From assembly GCA_903935355.1 (NCBI GenBank), contig CAIZRK010000005.1, positions 1 through 53,736 of the forward strand: DNA of 53,736 nucleotides, in the 5' to 3' direction. This DNA comes from an uncultured beta proteobacterium. GTDB taxonomy: Bacteria; Pseudomonadota; Gammaproteobacteria; Burkholderiales; Burkholderiaceae. The position numbers and the translations under genes are program-made. This document shows positions 1-8,686 of this stretch, one piece after another. The notes beneath the pieces were generated by a model. It did no database searches and was not told the origin of the DNA. It saw only the letters and a list, made by a program, of their open reading frames with translations. How positions within the stretch are numbered: position 1 is the first letter of the stretch; each line of letters starts with the position of its first letter.

Positions 1-141
1 GAAATGGTGATGCCAGGTGATAACGTCACGATTACCGTCAAACTCATTGCGCCAATTGCGATGGAAGAAGGTTTACGTTTTGCAATCCGGGAAGGTGGCC
101 GTACTGTTGGCGCCGGCGTGGTTGCAAAGATTTTGGCTTAA
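1..141 (+). CDS. tuf: Elongation factor Tu, C-terminal end (partial)
   Basis: This is the last 46 codons of EF-Tu, the GTPase that brings aminoacyl-tRNA to the ribosome; the rest lies left of the window. The visible part is the end of beta-barrel domain III, with the family motifs [24 protein letters not shown] and the terminal VAKILA before TAA. The reading frame is open from base 1. Position directly before rpsJ is the usual place for one tuf copy in proteobacteria. No odd residues are seen in the fragment. Confidence 0.97.
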   Translation, partial: EMVMPGDNVTITVKLIAPIAMEEGLRFAIREGGRTVGAGVVAKILA

Positions 142-172
142 GTCTTAGGTATTACTTAGTAAATATATTTAG

Positions 173-245
173 CGGTTTGCTAACCGATGACATCTGTGCT
201 GCAGATGTCATCGTGCTCTTTAGATGTATAACGCGGCAGCACCGC
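173..245 (+). promoter_or_regulatory. tuf-rpsJ spacer: hairpins and a possible rpsJ promoter
   Basis: The spacer holds a 5-bp hairpin (CGGTT 173-177 with AACCG 182-186) running into a perfect 11-bp inverted repeat (186-196 with 202-212, loop TGCTG). A third small hairpin pairs GCGG 233-236 with CCGC 242-245. No T-run follows the 11-bp stem, so it is not a typical intrinsic terminator. ATGTCA 205-210 and TATAAC 227-232, 16 bp apart, could be a sigma70 promoter whose -35 lies in the right arm of the repeat. The repeats are seen directly; the promoter is a guess. Confidence 0.4.
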
Positions 246-264
246 ATCGCTCTTTGGAATTAAT

Positions 265-576
265 ATGCAAAACCAAAAAATTCGTATTCGCCTCAAAGCA
301 TTTGATTACCGTTTGATCGATCAGTCTGCTGCTGAAATAGTTGATACAGCTAAGCGTACTGGTGCGGTTGTTAAGGGTCCAATTCCTTTGCCTACCCGTA
401 TTGAACGTTTTGACTTATTGCGCTCACCACACGTAAATAAGACTTCACGTGATCAGATGGAAATTCGTACCCATTTGCGTTTGATGGACATCATCGACCC
501 CACAGAGAAAACTGTAGATGCTTTGATGAAATTAGACTTACCAGCAGGCGTCGACGTTGAAATTAAACTGCAGTAA
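265..576 (+). CDS. rpsJ: 30S ribosomal protein S10 (NusE)
   Basis: S10 sits in the 30S head and, as NusE, also joins the antitermination complex with NusB. The 103-residue length is normal. The family signature [17 protein letters not shown] is at about residues 52-68. It opens the S10 operon after tuf, but a gap of 191 bp separates it from rplC, unusually wide for this operon. The gap carries its own promoter-like signals, so rpsJ may be partly uncoupled from the genes below it. Confidence 0.98.
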   Translation: MQNQKIRIRLKAFDYRLIDQSAAEIVDTAKRTGAVVKGPIPLPTRIERFDLLRSPHVNKTSRDQMEIRTHLRLMDIIDPTEKTVDALMKLDLPAGVDVEIKLQ

Positions 577-586
577 TTGAGTATTT

Positions 587-628
587 CCACTCTTTGCACT
601 TGCCAAGAGTGGTGTTTCGGGATAGAAT
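587..628 (+). promoter_or_regulatory. Candidate internal promoter upstream of rplC, inside an inverted repeat
   Basis: TTGCCA 600-605 and TAGAAT 623-628 are separated by 17 bp, a good sigma70 match. The -35 lies in and beside an inverted repeat (CCACTCTT 587-594 with AAGAGTGG 605-612, loop 10 nt), so formation of the hairpin or binding of a dimeric protein there could affect initiation. A promoter with the same -35 is found before rplN, which supports this one. The elements are seen; promoter activity is inferred. Confidence 0.5.
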
Positions 629-635
629 CTAAGGC

Positions 636-661
636 TTCGCTCGATTAAATGAGTGAATTTT
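636..661 (+). promoter_or_regulatory. Hairpin with T-run at the predicted 5' end of the rplC transcript
   Basis: TTCGCTC 636-642 pairs with GAGTGAA 651-657 (7 bp, one G-T pair, loop 8 nt), followed by TTTT. It begins about 7 nt after the -10 box, so it would sit at the extreme 5' end of the mRNA. It may protect the 5' end from decay, or stop read-through from rpsJ. The same layout is seen before rplN. Confidence 0.4.
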
Positions 662-740
662 ATAGATTTATTAGATTGAAAATAGCTGTAAGTTATTGAT
701 TTAGAAGTACTTTTACTTGTAAATCACTTAAATTAATTTT

Positions 741-760
741 GCCGACCAATCGAAGTCGGC
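741..760 (+). promoter_or_regulatory. Hairpin abutting the rplC ribosome binding site
   Basis: GCCGAC 741-746 pairs with GTCGGC 755-760 (6 bp, GC-rich, loop 8 nt). It ends one base before the GGAG (762-765) that serves rplC. A stem this close to a Shine-Dalgarno element suggests translational control, for example autogenous control by a ribosomal protein. The ligand cannot be told from sequence. Confidence 0.4.
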
Positions 761-773
761 GTGGAGCATGAAT

Positions 774-1430
774 ATGAGCTTAGGCTTAATCGGTCGCAAG
801 ATCGGCATGACCCGTCTATTTACGGACGAAGGGGAAGCGATTCCTGTAACCGTAATCGACGTGAGCGATAACCGGGTTGCTCAAATCAAGACCCAGGCAA
901 CTGATGGCTATGATGCTATCCAGTTGGCGCATGGCACACGTAGAGCTACTCGCGTTACTAAATCAATGGCTGGTCACTTCGCTAAAGCGGGTGTCATGGC
1001 TGGTAATGCACTCAACGAATTTCAACTAGATGCGGCAAAAATTGCAGAAATGACTACAGGTCAAGTAATACCTGCAGATACTGCATTTACTGCTGGTCAA
1101 AAAGTGGATGTACAAGGCGTAACGATTGGTAAAGGCTATGCCGGTACCATTAAACGTCACCACTTTAAATCTGGTCGCGCATCACACGGTAACTCACGTT
1201 CACATAACGTGCCAGGTTCTATCGGTATGGCGCAAGATCCAGGTCGAGTTTTTCCAGGCAAGCGCATGACTGGCCACCTAGGTGATGAGACACGTACAGT
1301 ACAAAATTTAGTCATCGCACGCATTGATGCAGAACGCAATCTCATCATGGTTAAAGGCGCTATTCCAGGCGCCCCAGGCGGTAAAGTAATTGTTACTCCA
1401 GCGGTGAAAACACCGTTGAAGAAGAAATAA
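774..1430 (+). CDS. rplC: 50S ribosomal protein L3
   Basis: L3 folds near the peptidyl transferase centre and is an early assembly protein of the 50S subunit. Family motifs are [16 protein letters not shown] at the start and [17 protein letters not shown] in the extended loop; Gln154 there is the residue methylated by PrmB in E. coli. I chose ATG 774 because the GGAG at 762-765 then lies 8 nt away and the family starts MSLGLIG. The ATG at 768 is only 2 nt from that element. It is followed closely by rplD. Confidence 0.96.
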   Translation: MSLGLIGRKIGMTRLFTDEGEAIPVTVIDVSDNRVAQIKTQATDGYDAIQLAHGTRRATRVTKSMAGHFAKAGVMAGNALNEFQLDAAKIAEMTTGQVIPADTAFTAGQKVDVQGVTIGKGYAGTIKRHHFKSGRASHGNSRSHNVPGSIGMAQDPGRVFPGKRMTGHLGDETRTVQNLVIARIDAERNLIMVKGAIPGAPGGKVIVTPAVKTPLKKK

Positions 1431-1441
1431 GGAGAGCGACT

Positions 1442-2062
1442 ATGGAACTTAAGCTTCTCCAAGAAAACGGAACTTTAGGTGCTGGCATACAAGCCTCACC
1501 AGAAGTATTCGAGCGTGAATATAACGAAGCATTGGTACACCAGGTTGTTGTGGCTTACCAAGCGAATGCACGTAGTGGTAATCGTGCACAAAAAGACCGT
1601 GAGCAAGTTAAGCACACAACCAAAAAACCTTGGCGTCAAAAAGGCACTGGTCGTGCACGTGCTGGTATGAGCTCTTCCCCGCTGTGGCGTGGAGGTGGTC
1701 GTATATTCCCAAATTCTCCTGAAGAAAATTTCAGCCAAAAAGTAAACAAAAAAATGTACCGCGCTGGTATGAGATCAATTTTGTCTCAGTTGGCCCGTGA
1801 AGGTCGTTTGAATGTGGTTGATCAATTTAATCTTGATGCTCCTAAGACCAAAGAATTAGCTGACAAAGTGAAGGCAATGGGCTTGGATTCAGTCTTGATC
1901 ATTGTTGATCAAGTTAGCGAGAATTTGTACTTAGCTTCACGCAACTTGCATAAGGTTGCTGTATGTGAGCCACAGCACGCAGATCCATTAGCTTTAGTTC
2001 AATACAAAAAAGTATTGGTCAGCAAAGCAGCGATCGCAAAAATTGAGGAGTTGCTGAAATGA
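1442..2062 (+). CDS. rplD: 50S ribosomal protein L4
   Basis: L4 lines part of the peptide exit tunnel. In E. coli it also represses its own operon. The 206-residue length is normal, and the basic extended loop [15 protein letters not shown] (about residues 61-75) that reaches the tunnel is intact. The start is preceded by AAGGAGAG. The stop overlaps the rplW start (ATGA), so the two are translationally coupled. The hairpins upstream of rplC would be the place to look for L4 control here. Confidence 0.97.
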   Translation: MELKLLQENGTLGAGIQASPEVFEREYNEALVHQVVVAYQANARSGNRAQKDREQVKHTTKKPWRQKGTGRARAGMSSSPLWRGGGRIFPNSPEENFSQKVNKKMYRAGMRSILSQLAREGRLNVVDQFNLDAPKTKELADKVKAMGLDSVLIIVDQVSENLYLASRNLHKVAVCEPQHADPLALVQYKKVLVSKAAIAKIEELLK

Positions 2063-2373
2063 GCCAAGTCCGTAAAAATGATCACAGCTTAATGAAGGTT
2101 CTGCTTGGACCTGTTATTTCTGAAAAAGCCACCATGGTTGCAGAGAAGAATGAACAAGTAGTTTTCCAAGTTACTCGTGATGCTAATAAGAGTGATGTGA
2201 AATTGGCAGTTGAATTGCTCTTTAAAGTGCAGGTAGACTCCGTTCAAATCGTCAATCAAAAAGGCAAGCCAAAGCGCTATGGCCGTTTTGAAGGTCGTCG
2301 TGACCATGCTAAGAAGGCCTACGTTAGCTTAAAGCCAGGTCAAGAAATTAACTTTGAAGCGGAGGCGAATTAA
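2059..2373 (+). CDS. rplW: 50S ribosomal protein L23
   Basis: L23 sits at the exit of the peptide tunnel and docks trigger factor, SRP and SecYEG. The 104-residue length and the motifs [10 protein letters not shown] near the N-terminus and [14 protein letters not shown] in the C-terminal third fit the family. It overlaps rplD by 4 nt and is 2 nt from rplB, as in a tight operon. Confidence 0.97.
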   Translation: MSQVRKNDHSLMKVLLGPVISEKATMVAEKNEQVVFQVTRDANKSDVKLAVELLFKVQVDSVQIVNQKGKPKRYGRFEGRRDHAKKAYVSLKPGQEINFEAEAN

Positions 2374-2375
2374 TC

Positions 2376-3206
2376 ATGCCTTTGATGAAAACAAAACCGA
2401 CCTCACCAGGTCGTCGCTCAATGGTCAAGGTGGTTAATCCTGATCTGCATAAAGGTAAACCTTTTGCAGCTTTGGTAGAGCCACAGTTCCAAAAAGCAGG
2501 TCGTAACAATAATGGTCACATCACTACCCGTCATAAGGGTGGCGGTCATAAGCATCACTATCGTGTTGTTGATTTCAAACGTAACGACAAAGATGGCATT
2601 CCAGCAAAAGTAGAGCGCCTAGAATATGATCCAAACCGCAGTGCCAATATTGCATTGATCGTGTTTACTGATGGCGAGCGTCGCTATATTCTTGCTGCTA
2701 AGGGCATGACTGTTGGTCAGTCTTTGATGAGCGGTTCAGAGGCGCCAATCAAGTCGGGTAACAATTTGCCCATTCGCAATATCCCAGTTGGTAGTACGAT
2801 TCACTGCGTTGAAATGTTGCCAGGTAAAGGCGCACAAATTGCACGTTCTGCTGGCGGCTCTGCAGTATTGCTAGCTCGTGAAGGTGTATACGCTCAGGTT
2901 CGGTTGCGATCTGGTGAAGTACGTCGTATTTTGATCGAGTGCCGTGCAACTATCGGTGAAGTAGGAAACGAAGAGCATAGCTTGCGTGTGATTGGTAAAG
3001 CTGGTGCAAATCGCTGGCGTGGTATTCGACCAACCGTTCGCGGTGTAGTAATGAATCCAGTAGATCACCCACATGGTGGTGGTGAAGGTAAGACTGGCGA
3101 AGGCCGCGTACCTGTATCGCCATGGGGCACACCAACCAAAGGTTATCGTACACGTCGTAACAAACGTACAACATCGATGATCGTTCAACGCCGTCAGAAG
3201 CGCTAA
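2376..3206 (+). CDS. rplB: 50S ribosomal protein L2
   Basis: L2 is needed for subunit joining and peptidyl transferase activity. The protein is 276 residues, normal for the family. The signature [13 protein letters not shown] begins at residue 227; His231 and His233 lie in the conserved active loop. The KH-rich stretch [11 protein letters not shown] is near residue 53. The gene lies between rplW and rpsS with short spacers, in the standard S10 order. Confidence 0.98.
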   Translation: MPLMKTKPTSPGRRSMVKVVNPDLHKGKPFAALVEPQFQKAGRNNNGHITTRHKGGGHKHHYRVVDFKRNDKDGIPAKVERLEYDPNRSANIALIVFTDGERRYILAAKGMTVGQSLMSGSEAPIKSGNNLPIRNIPVGSTIHCVEMLPGKGAQIARSAGGSAVLLAREGVYAQVRLRSGEVRRILIECRATIGEVGNEEHSLRVIGKAGANRWRGIRPTVRGVVMNPVDHPHGGGEGKTGEGRVPVSPWGTPTKGYRTRRNKRTTSMIVQRRQKR

Positions 3207-3226
3207 GCGATTAAGGAAAAATAGAT

Positions 3227-3505
3227 ATGACACGTTCAGCTAAAAAAGGCCCATTTTGCGAAGCCAGCTTAGTAAATAAAGTTGAAGTCGCACAAGCCAA
3301 CAAAGACAAAAAGCCGATTAAAACTTGGTCACGCCGTTCAACAATTCTTCCAGACTTTATTGGTCTGACAATTGCTGTTCATAACGGCCGTCAACACGTT
3401 CCGGTTTATGTATCAGAAAATATGGTGGGTCATAAGTTAGGCGAATTTGCCTTGACCCGTACTTTCAAAGGTCACGCTGCTGACAAGAAAGTAACGAAGA
3501 AGTAA
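3227..3505 (+). CDS. rpsS: 30S ribosomal protein S19
   Basis: S19 forms a complex with S13 in the 30S head, near the A-site tRNA. The 92-residue protein shows the family start [10 protein letters not shown], the central [15 protein letters not shown] and the signature [18 protein letters not shown]. The start has AAGGAAA about 10 nt upstream. It stands in the expected place between rplB and rplV. Confidence 0.98.
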   Translation: MTRSAKKGPFCEASLVNKVEVAQANKDKKPIKTWSRRSTILPDFIGLTIAVHNGRQHVPVYVSENMVGHKLGEFALTRTFKGHAADKKVTKK

Positions 3506-3515
3506 GGGGATGATG

Positions 3516-3845
3516 ATGGAAGTTAAAGCAATGCACCGCGGTGCCCGCATTTCTGCGCAAAAGACACGTTTGGTCGCTGACCAGATTCGTGGTTTGCCAA
3601 TTGCGCGCGCCATGAATATTTTGAATTTCAGCCCCAAGAAAGCTGCCTTCATTGTGAAAAAAGTAGTTGAGTCAGCAATGGCTAATGCAGAACACAATAA
3701 TGGAGCTGATATTGATGAGCTCAAAGTGTCAACAATCATCATTGATAAAGGGACCTCTTTAAAGCGCTTTACAGCGCGCGCTAAGGGTCGCGGCAATCAA
3801 ATTGAAAAACAAACATGTCACATCAGCGTGACCTTGAGCAACTAA
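3516..3845 (+). CDS. rplV: 50S ribosomal protein L22
   Basis: L22 lines the exit tunnel with L4; its long beta-hairpin is a known site of macrolide resistance changes. Three ATG codons stand in a row (3510, 3513, 3516). I took the last because AAGGGG at 3504-3509 is then 6 nt away, giving [13 protein letters not shown]; the family also often starts MMEVKA (3513). Signatures [16 protein letters not shown] and [13 protein letters not shown] are intact. About 109 residues, normal length. Confidence 0.95.
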   Translation: MEVKAMHRGARISAQKTRLVADQIRGLPIARAMNILNFSPKKAAFIVKKVVESAMANAEHNNGADIDELKVSTIIIDKGTSLKRFTARAKGRGNQIEKQTCHISVTLSN

Positions 3846-3853
3846 GGAAAGAT

Positions 3854-4684
3854 ATGGGCCAAAAGATAAACCCCACCGGATTCCGACTCTCGGTAACGAA
3901 GAACTGGACCTCACGTTGGTATGCAAACAATACTGACTTCTCAAAGATGCTTAAAGAGGACGTTAATGTCCGCATCTATTTGAAGAAGAAATTAAAGAAT
4001 GCATCTGTAAGCAAAGTCATTATTGAGCGCCCTTCTAAGAACGCACGTATTACGATTTACAGCTCACGCCCAGGAGTGGTTATTGGTAAAAAGGGTGAAG
4101 ATATTGAAGTTCTCCGCCGTGAATTACAAAAGCGTATGGGCGTTCCTGTCCATGTAAATATCGAAGAAATTCGTAAGCCAGAAGTAGATGCACAATTGAT
4201 CGCTGATTCAATTACTCAGCAGCTCGAGAAGCGCATCATGTTCCGTCGTGCAATGAAGCGTGCAATGCAAAATGCAATGCGCCTTGGCGCACAAGGAATC
4301 AAAATCATGTCTTCGGGTCGCTTGAATGGAGCAGAAATTGCTCGTCGCGAATGGTATCGTGAAGGCCGCGTTCCACTTCATACATTGAAGGCGGATATTG
4401 ATTACGCTACCTCAGAAGCAGCGACGACCTACGGCATCATTGGTGTAAAAGTTTGGGTTTACAAAGGCGATACATTAGGTCGTGGAGCAGATGCTCCAGC
4501 AGTAGTTGCCGAGCCTGTAGCCGATGATAAAAAACCACGCCGCGCACCAGCTAAAACAACAGCTCGCAAACCAGCAGGTGAAGTAAAGCCTTTAGTGGCT
4601 TCAAAGCCAGCAGTTAAGCGTGTACCAAGAGTAGTTGAAGCCGTACAAGCTGTAAGTGCTGATACGCAGAAGTCAGGAGAGTAA
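3854..4684 (+). CDS. rpsC: 30S ribosomal protein S3
   Basis: S3 lies at the mRNA entry of the 30S subunit and takes part in mRNA unwinding. The true start is ATG 3854 ([12 protein letters not shown]), with AAGGAAA at 3844-3850. The frame stays open upstream into rplV, but that part has no homology. A KH domain with GKKG at residues 78-81 is intact, and the C-terminal S3 domain ends near residue 215. A tail of about 60 residues rich in Ala, Lys, Arg and Pro follows, as is common in Burkholderiales. Confidence 0.97.
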   Translation: MGQKINPTGFRLSVTKNWTSRWYANNTDFSKMLKEDVNVRIYLKKKLKNASVSKVIIERPSKNARITIYSSRPGVVIGKKGEDIEVLRRELQKRMGVPVHVNIEEIRKPEVDAQLIADSITQQLEKRIMFRRAMKRAMQNAMRLGAQGIKIMSSGRLNGAEIARREWYREGRVPLHTLKADIDYATSEAATTYGIIGVKVWVYKGDTLGRGADAPAVVAEPVADDKKPRRAPAKTTARKPAGEVKPLVASKPAVKRVPRVVEAVQAVSADTQKSGE

Positions 4685-4686
4685 GC

Positions 4687-5100
4687 ATGCTACAACCAAA
4701 GCGTCGCAAGTATCGTAAGGAACAAAAGGGCCGTAACACTGGTGTGGCAACACGCGGAAGTTCGGTAGCCTTTGGTGACTTTGGATTGAAAGCCGTCGGT
4801 CGTGGTCGTTTGACTGCGCGTCAGATTGAGTCAGCACGACGTGCAATGACACGCCATATCAAACGTGGTGGCCGCATCTGGATTCGTATTTTCCCAGATA
4901 AGCCGATTTCACAAAAGCCAGCTGAAGTGCGTATGGGTAACGGTAAAGGTAATCCAGAGTACTACGTAGCTGAAATTCAACCAGGCAAAATTTTGTACGA
5001 GATGGATGGCGTAGACGAAACATTAGCACGCGAAGCTTTTAAGCTTGCAGCAGCTAAGTTGCCTTTACAAACAACATTCGTGATTCGTCACTTGGGTTGA
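4687..5100 (+). CDS. rplP: 50S ribosomal protein L16
   Basis: L16 binds near the elbow of A-site tRNA and is needed for a mature peptidyl transferase centre. At 137 residues it has the usual length. Family motifs are [17 protein letters not shown], the [18 protein letters not shown] segment and the [15 protein letters not shown] loop. It starts 2 nt after the rpsC stop and is followed by rpmC. Confidence 0.98.
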   Translation: MLQPKRRKYRKEQKGRNTGVATRGSSVAFGDFGLKAVGRGRLTARQIESARRAMTRHIKRGGRIWIRIFPDKPISQKPAEVRMGNGKGNPEYYVAEIQPGKILYEMDGVDETLAREAFKLAAAKLPLQTTFVIRHLG

Positions 5101-5114
5101 TTGGGATAGATATT

Positions 5115-5309
5115 ATGAAAAATTCAGAATTAGCAACTAAAGATCTGGTTGCCTTAAATGCAGAACTAACAGAGCTCTTAAAGGCTAGCTTTAAGCTCCG
5201 TATGCAAAAAGGTACTCAGCAACTCACTAATACCAGTCAATTGGGTAAGACTAAGCGCGACATTGCTCGTGTAAAGACTTTCATTACTCAAGCAACTGCA
5301 CAGAAATAA
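5115..5309 (+). CDS. rpmC: 50S ribosomal protein L29
   Basis: L29 is a small helical-hairpin protein at the tunnel exit beside L23. I start it at ATG 5115 ([11 protein letters not shown]), giving 64 residues. An upstream in-frame start at 5097 overlaps rplP and would add six residues foreign to the family. GGGA at 5103-5106 is the likely Shine-Dalgarno element, 8 nt away. The motif [20 protein letters not shown] and the C-terminal [10 protein letters not shown] fit L29. Confidence 0.95.
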   Translation: MKNSELATKDLVALNAELTELLKASFKLRMQKGTQQLTNTSQLGKTKRDIARVKTFITQATAQK

Positions 5310-5321
5310 GGAAAAAGGGAT

Positions 5322-5591
5322 ATGACAGAATTATCTAAACCCTTGCATCGCACCCTCGTGGGTCGTGTTGTTAGTGACAAAATGCAAAAAACTGTGACCG
5401 TTCTAGTAGAGCGTCAAGTAAAGCATGCTCTTTATGGTAAATATGTTGGTAAGTCCAAAAAATACCATGCTCATGACGAAGCTGGACAATACAAGATGGG
5501 TGATACCGTTGAAATTGCTGAATCTAAGCCGATTTCACGTACTAAATCTTGGGTTGTAACTCGTTTAGTAGAAGCTTCAAAAGGCGTTTAA
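5322..5591 (+). CDS. rpsQ: 30S ribosomal protein S17
   Basis: S17 is an OB-fold primary binding protein of 16S rRNA. The 89-residue protein has the family motif [20 protein letters not shown] near the start and the [14 protein letters not shown] strand. It ends the S10 operon proper; a 185-bp gap with promoter-like and hairpin elements separates it from rplN. Confidence 0.98.
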   Translation: MTELSKPLHRTLVGRVVSDKMQKTVTVLVERQVKHALYGKYVGKSKKYHAHDEAGQYKMGDTVEIAESKPISRTKSWVVTRLVEASKGV

Positions 5592-5620
5592 AGAAATTTC
5601 AGGGATTTAGGCGAAATTGA

Positions 5621-5650
5621 TTGCCAAATTCTAGTTTTAAGTAGTAAGAT
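5621..5650 (+). promoter_or_regulatory. Candidate spc promoter upstream of rplN
   Basis: TTGCCA 5621-5626 and TAAGAT 5645-5650 are separated by 18 bp. The same -35 hexamer occurs in the rpsJ-rplC gap, and both -10 boxes are followed by a similar AAGGCTTC stretch (5653-5660 here, 631-638 there). This repetition makes both more credible. Activity is inferred, not shown. Confidence 0.5.
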
Positions 5651-5655
5651 AGAAG

Positions 5656-5691
5656 GCTTCTCTAGTTTTATTAAGAGAAGCAGTGTTTTTT
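5656..5691 (+). promoter_or_regulatory. Hairpin with T-run in the spc leader
   Basis: GCTTCTCT 5656-5663 pairs perfectly with AGAGAAGC 5674-5681 (8 bp, loop 10 nt), followed by AGTG and six T. For transcripts from rpsQ it could be a weak intrinsic terminator. For transcripts from the promoter just upstream it would be a 5'-terminal stem-loop. Both readings fit the sequence. Confidence 0.45.
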
Positions 5692-5701
5692 CATTAATTC
5701 C

Positions 5702-5725
5702 GGGTATTAGCTTTCGCTAACACCC
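5702..5725 (+). promoter_or_regulatory. Second hairpin in the spc leader
   Basis: GGGT-A-TTAGC (5702-5711) pairs with GCTAA-C-ACCC (5716-5725): nine pairs around one A-C mismatch, closed by the tetraloop TTTC. It lies about 50 nt before the rplN start. An internal loop flanked by helices is the kind of site ribosomal proteins recognise, but no specific ligand can be named. Confidence 0.4.
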
Positions 5726-5776
5726 ATTGACGGAACCAAGACTGTTCGCCTCTGGCCAATAAGTTGGGAATTAAAA

Positions 5777-6145
5777 ATGATTCAGACCGAAAGTAGATTA
5801 CAGGTCGCTGATAATACCGGCGCCAGTGAAGTTTTGTGCATTAAGGTATTGGGCGGCTCTAAGCGTCGTTACGCCAGTATCGGAGATGTGATCAAAGTTA
5901 GCGTGAAATCCGCTGCTCCACGTGGCCGTGTAAAAAAAGGTGACATTTATAACGCCGTAGTAGTGAGAACTGCTAAGGGTGTTCGCCGTCCAGACGGTTC
6001 ATTGATTAAGTTCGATGCAAACGCTGCGGTATTGCTCAACGCAAAGTTAGAGCCAATTGGCACACGTATCTTTGGACCGGTGACGCGTGAGTTGCGCACC
6101 GAAAAGTTCATGAAGATCGTTTCTCTCGCCCCCGAAGTGATTTAA
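5777..6145 (+). CDS. rplN: 50S ribosomal protein L14
   Basis: L14 lies at the subunit interface and contacts 16S rRNA helix 14. It is 122 residues, the standard length. It shows the family start [16 protein letters not shown], the central [18 protein letters not shown] and the C-terminal [17 protein letters not shown]. It is the first gene of the spc group and has a long leader with two hairpins. Confidence 0.98.
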   Translation: MIQTESRLQVADNTGASEVLCIKVLGGSKRRYASIGDVIKVSVKSAAPRGRVKKGDIYNAVVVRTAKGVRRPDGSLIKFDANAAVLLNAKLEPIGTRIFGPVTRELRTEKFMKIVSLAPEVI

Positions 6146-6154
6146 GAGGCTGAT

Positions 6155-6463
6155 ATGAAAAAGATTCGTAAAGGTGATTCCGTAGTTCTGTTAACTGGCC
6201 GCGATAAGGGCAAGCAAGGAACTGTAACGGCTGTTCTCGAGAACAAATTAGTAATCGAGGGTGTGAATATGTATAAAAAGAGCGTCAAGCCTAATCCTGC
6301 TGCTGGTGTTACTGGTGGCATGATTGACAAGACGATGCCTGTTCACATTTCTAATGTGGCTGTGGTTGACGGTAACGGCAAACCATCACGAGTTGGTATC
6401 AAACTCGTTGATGGTAAAAAGCAGCGTTTCCTCAAAACCACTGGTGCAACTTTAAGCGCATAA
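6155..6463 (+). CDS. rplX: 50S ribosomal protein L24
   Basis: L24 starts 50S assembly by binding 23S rRNA and lies at the tunnel exit. The 102-residue protein has the KOW motif [20 protein letters not shown] at its N-terminus, then the [11 protein letters not shown] segment typical of the family. It follows rplN by 9 nt with a GAGG element before its ATG. Confidence 0.98.
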   Translation: MKKIRKGDSVVLLTGRDKGKQGTVTAVLENKLVIEGVNMYKKSVKPNPAAGVTGGMIDKTMPVHISNVAVVDGNGKPSRVGIKLVDGKKQRFLKTTGATLSA

Positions 6464-6479
6464 GGGGCACTGAAAAATT

Positions 6480-7022
6480 ATGAGCACACGTTTTCAAGAG
6501 CATTACAAAGAAAAAGTCATTGCTGATTTGATTACCAAGTTTGGTTACAAGTCTGTAATGCAAGTACCTCGTATCACCAAGGTAACCCTAAATATGGGCT
6601 TGGGTGATGCAGTGAACGACAAGAAAATTATCGAAAATGCAGTTGGCGATTTAACTAAGGTAGCAGGCCAAAAGCCAGTAGTTACCAAGGCTAAAAAAGC
6701 GATTGCGGGTTTCAAGATTCGTCAAGGATACCCAATTGGCGCCATGGTGACATTGCGCGGTCAACGCATGTATGAATTCTTAGATCGTTTCGTTACCGTT
6801 GCCTTGCCACGTGTACGTGACTTCCGCGGAATCTCTGGTAAAGCTTTTGATGGTCGTGGCAACTACAACATCGGCGTTAAAGAGCAAATCATTTTTCCAG
6901 AAATCGAGTACGACAAAATTGATGCCCTCCGTGGACTCAATATCAGCATCACAACGACCGCTAAAACTGACGAAGAAGCAAAAGCTTTGTTAGCAGCGTT
7001 CAAATTCCCTTTCCGCAATTAA
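6480..7022 (+). CDS. rplE: 50S ribosomal protein L5
   Basis: L5 binds 5S rRNA with L18 and forms part of the central protuberance. It is 180 residues long. Motifs include [37 protein letters not shown] and the C-terminal [20 protein letters not shown]. In E. coli, S8 represses this operon by binding near the rplE start. Here the rplX-rplE spacer is only 16 nt with no obvious fold, so control may act elsewhere. Confidence 0.98.
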   Translation: MSTRFQEHYKEKVIADLITKFGYKSVMQVPRITKVTLNMGLGDAVNDKKIIENAVGDLTKVAGQKPVVTKAKKAIAGFKIRQGYPIGAMVTLRGQRMYEFLDRFVTVALPRVRDFRGISGKAFDGRGNYNIGVKEQIIFPEIEYDKIDALRGLNISITTTAKTDEEAKALLAAFKFPFRN

Positions 7023-7031
7023 GAGGCTAAC

Positions 7032-7337
7032 GTGGCAAAACTATCCCTAATTGAGCGCGAGAATAAGCGCACAAAAACTGTAGAGAAGTACGCTGTAAAG
7101 CGTGCCGAACTTAAGGCAATCATTGCTGATCAAACACGCAGCGATGAAGAGCGCTATGAAGCACGCTTGAAGCTACAGGCACTTCCACGTAACGCAAGCC
7201 CGATTCGTCAAAGAAATCGTTGTTCATTAACCGGTCGTCCACGTGGCACATTCCGTAAGTTTGGTTTGGCCCGTAGCAAGATTCGTGAAATCGCCTTTCG
7301 TGGCGAAATCCCCGGTTTAACCAAGGCCAGCTGGTAA
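7032..7337 (+). CDS. rpsN: 30S ribosomal protein S14
   Basis: S14 is a 30S head protein. The start is GTG at 7032, with GAGG at 7023-7026 upstream. At 101 residues it is the long, zinc-free form: the C-terminal part [20 protein letters not shown] has a single Cys and not the paired CxxC of the zinc type. It fits between rplE and rpsH in the normal spc order. Confidence 0.97.
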   Translation: MAKLSLIERENKRTKTVEKYAVKRAELKAIIADQTRSDEERYEARLKLQALPRNASPIRQRNRCSLTGRPRGTFRKFGLARSKIREIAFRGEIPGLTKASW

Positions 7338-7361
7338 GCGGCGAAAGAATTAGGAGAACTC

Positions 7362-7757
7362 ATGAGTATCAGCGATCCAATCGCCGACATGTTGACCCGG
7401 ATCCGCAATGCGCAAGCAGTGCAGAAGCCAGTAGTTATCATGCCGTCGTCAAAAGTTAAAGTAGCTATTGCAAAAGTCTTGCAGGATGAAGGTTATATTG
7501 ATAGTTTTGAAATCAAAGGTGAAGCAGCTAAGCCAGTGCTACACATTGAACTCAAATACTACGCAGGCCGTCCTGTAATTGAGCGAATTGACCGTGTTTC
7601 GACACCAAGTCTACGCATCTATAAAGGCCGTCACGACATTCCAGAAGTGATGAATGGCTTGGGCATTGCAATTATTTCAACCCCCCAAGGCGTAATGACT
7701 GACCGCAAAGCCCGTGCAAACGGTGTTGGTGGTGAAGTTATTTGCTACGTCGCGTAA
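7362..7757 (+). CDS. rpsH: 30S ribosomal protein S8
   Basis: S8 is a primary binder of the 16S rRNA central domain and the known repressor of the spc operon in E. coli. It is 131 residues. It starts [18 protein letters not shown] and ends with [11 protein letters not shown], the C-terminal signature. AGGAG lies before the ATG. If an S8 operator exists here, the internal-loop hairpin at 5702-5725 is one place to test. Confidence 0.98.
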   Translation: MSISDPIADMLTRIRNAQAVQKPVVIMPSSKVKVAIAKVLQDEGYIDSFEIKGEAAKPVLHIELKYYAGRPVIERIDRVSTPSLRIYKGRHDIPEVMNGLGIAIISTPQGVMTDRKARANGVGGEVICYVA

Positions 7758-7767
7758 GGAGAGCAAT

Positions 7768-8301
7768 ATGTCCCGCGTCGGTAAAACACCTATTCCAGTT
7801 CCAAAAGGCGCCGAAATTAACATTAACGGTGCAACCGTTACTGTTAAAGGCCCATTAGGGACATTGACACATCAATTGCACCCTGCTGTTGGATTGAAGC
7901 AAGAAGATGGCGTATTAACAGTGACTTTGAACAATAATTCACCAGAAGCTGGCGCATTGTCAGGTACAACACGTGCTTTAGTAAATAACATGGTTGTTGG
8001 CGTAACTGCTGGCTTTGAGCGCAAGCTCAGCTTGGTAGGCGTTGGTTATCGTGCTGCAGTACAAGGCGATGCATTGAAATTGCAGTTGGGTTTTTCTCAT
8101 GACATTATTTACAACCTGCCAGCAGGCGTAAAAGCTGAGACACCAACTCAAACAGAAATCATTATTAAAGGCTTCAACAAGCAGCAAGTTGGCCAGGTTG
8201 CCGCAGAAGTTCGCGCATATCGTTCCCCAGAGCCATACAAAGGCAAGGGCGTTCGCTATGTTGACGAAGTTGTGCACCTGAAAGAAACCAAGAAGAAGTA
8301 A
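7768..8301 (+). CDS. rplF: 50S ribosomal protein L6
   Basis: L6 sits near the factor-binding site of the 50S subunit. The start is ATG 7768 ([14 protein letters not shown]) with AAGGAGAG just upstream; the frame is open further back inside rpsH but without homology. It is 177 residues, with two L6 repeats, the [14 protein letters not shown] segment and the conserved [14 protein letters not shown] near the C-terminus. Confidence 0.97.
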   Translation: MSRVGKTPIPVPKGAEININGATVTVKGPLGTLTHQLHPAVGLKQEDGVLTVTLNNNSPEAGALSGTTRALVNNMVVGVTAGFERKLSLVGVGYRAAVQGDALKLQLGFSHDIIYNLPAGVKAETPTQTEIIIKGFNKQQVGQVAAEVRAYRSPEPYKGKGVRYVDEVVHLKETKKK

Positions 8302-8314
8302 GCGAGATTAAAAA

Positions 8315-8668
8315 ATGAATAAAGACGAATCCAGACAAAGACGTGCTCGGCAGACTCGTATTCGCATTGCCGAAGCATTGGCAAATCGCTTAACAGTTAT
8401 CCGTAGCAATACTCATATTTCTGCACAGGTATATAGCCCGTGTGGTACCAAAGTTGTCGCAGCTGCTTCAACAATGGAAAAAGAATTGCGCCAAGCGATC
8501 AAAAACGGCGGCAACGCTGAAGCGGCAAAACAAATCGGCAAGTTAGTTGCTGAGCGAGCTGTTAAGGCAGGCGTTGTTGATGTTGCATTTGATCGTTCCG
8601 GGCATCGTTATCACGGCCGTATTAAGGCCTTAGCTGAAGCTGCGCGTGAAGCCGGCCTGAAGTTCTAA
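8315..8668 (+). CDS. rplR: 50S ribosomal protein L18
   Basis: L18 carries 5S rRNA into the central protuberance together with L5. The protein is 117 residues, rich in Arg and Lys at its N-terminus. The C-terminal [20 protein letters not shown] is the family signature. It sits between rplF and rpsE as expected. Confidence 0.98.
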   Translation: MNKDESRQRRARQTRIRIAEALANRLTVIRSNTHISAQVYSPCGTKVVAAASTMEKELRQAIKNGGNAEAAKQIGKLVAERAVKAGVVDVAFDRSGHRYHGRIKALAEAAREAGLKF

Positions 8669-8686
8669 TAGGGTTTAGGAAAAAAC

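Noticed and set aside
1157..1462. A 101-residue minus-strand frame over rplC
   Set aside because: It is antisense to a conserved ribosomal protein gene and has no motif; many similar antisense frames in the window were dropped for the same reason.
3815..3853. A longer rpsC start inside rplV
   Set aside because: S3 starts [12 protein letters not shown] at 3854, with a ribosome binding site directly upstream.
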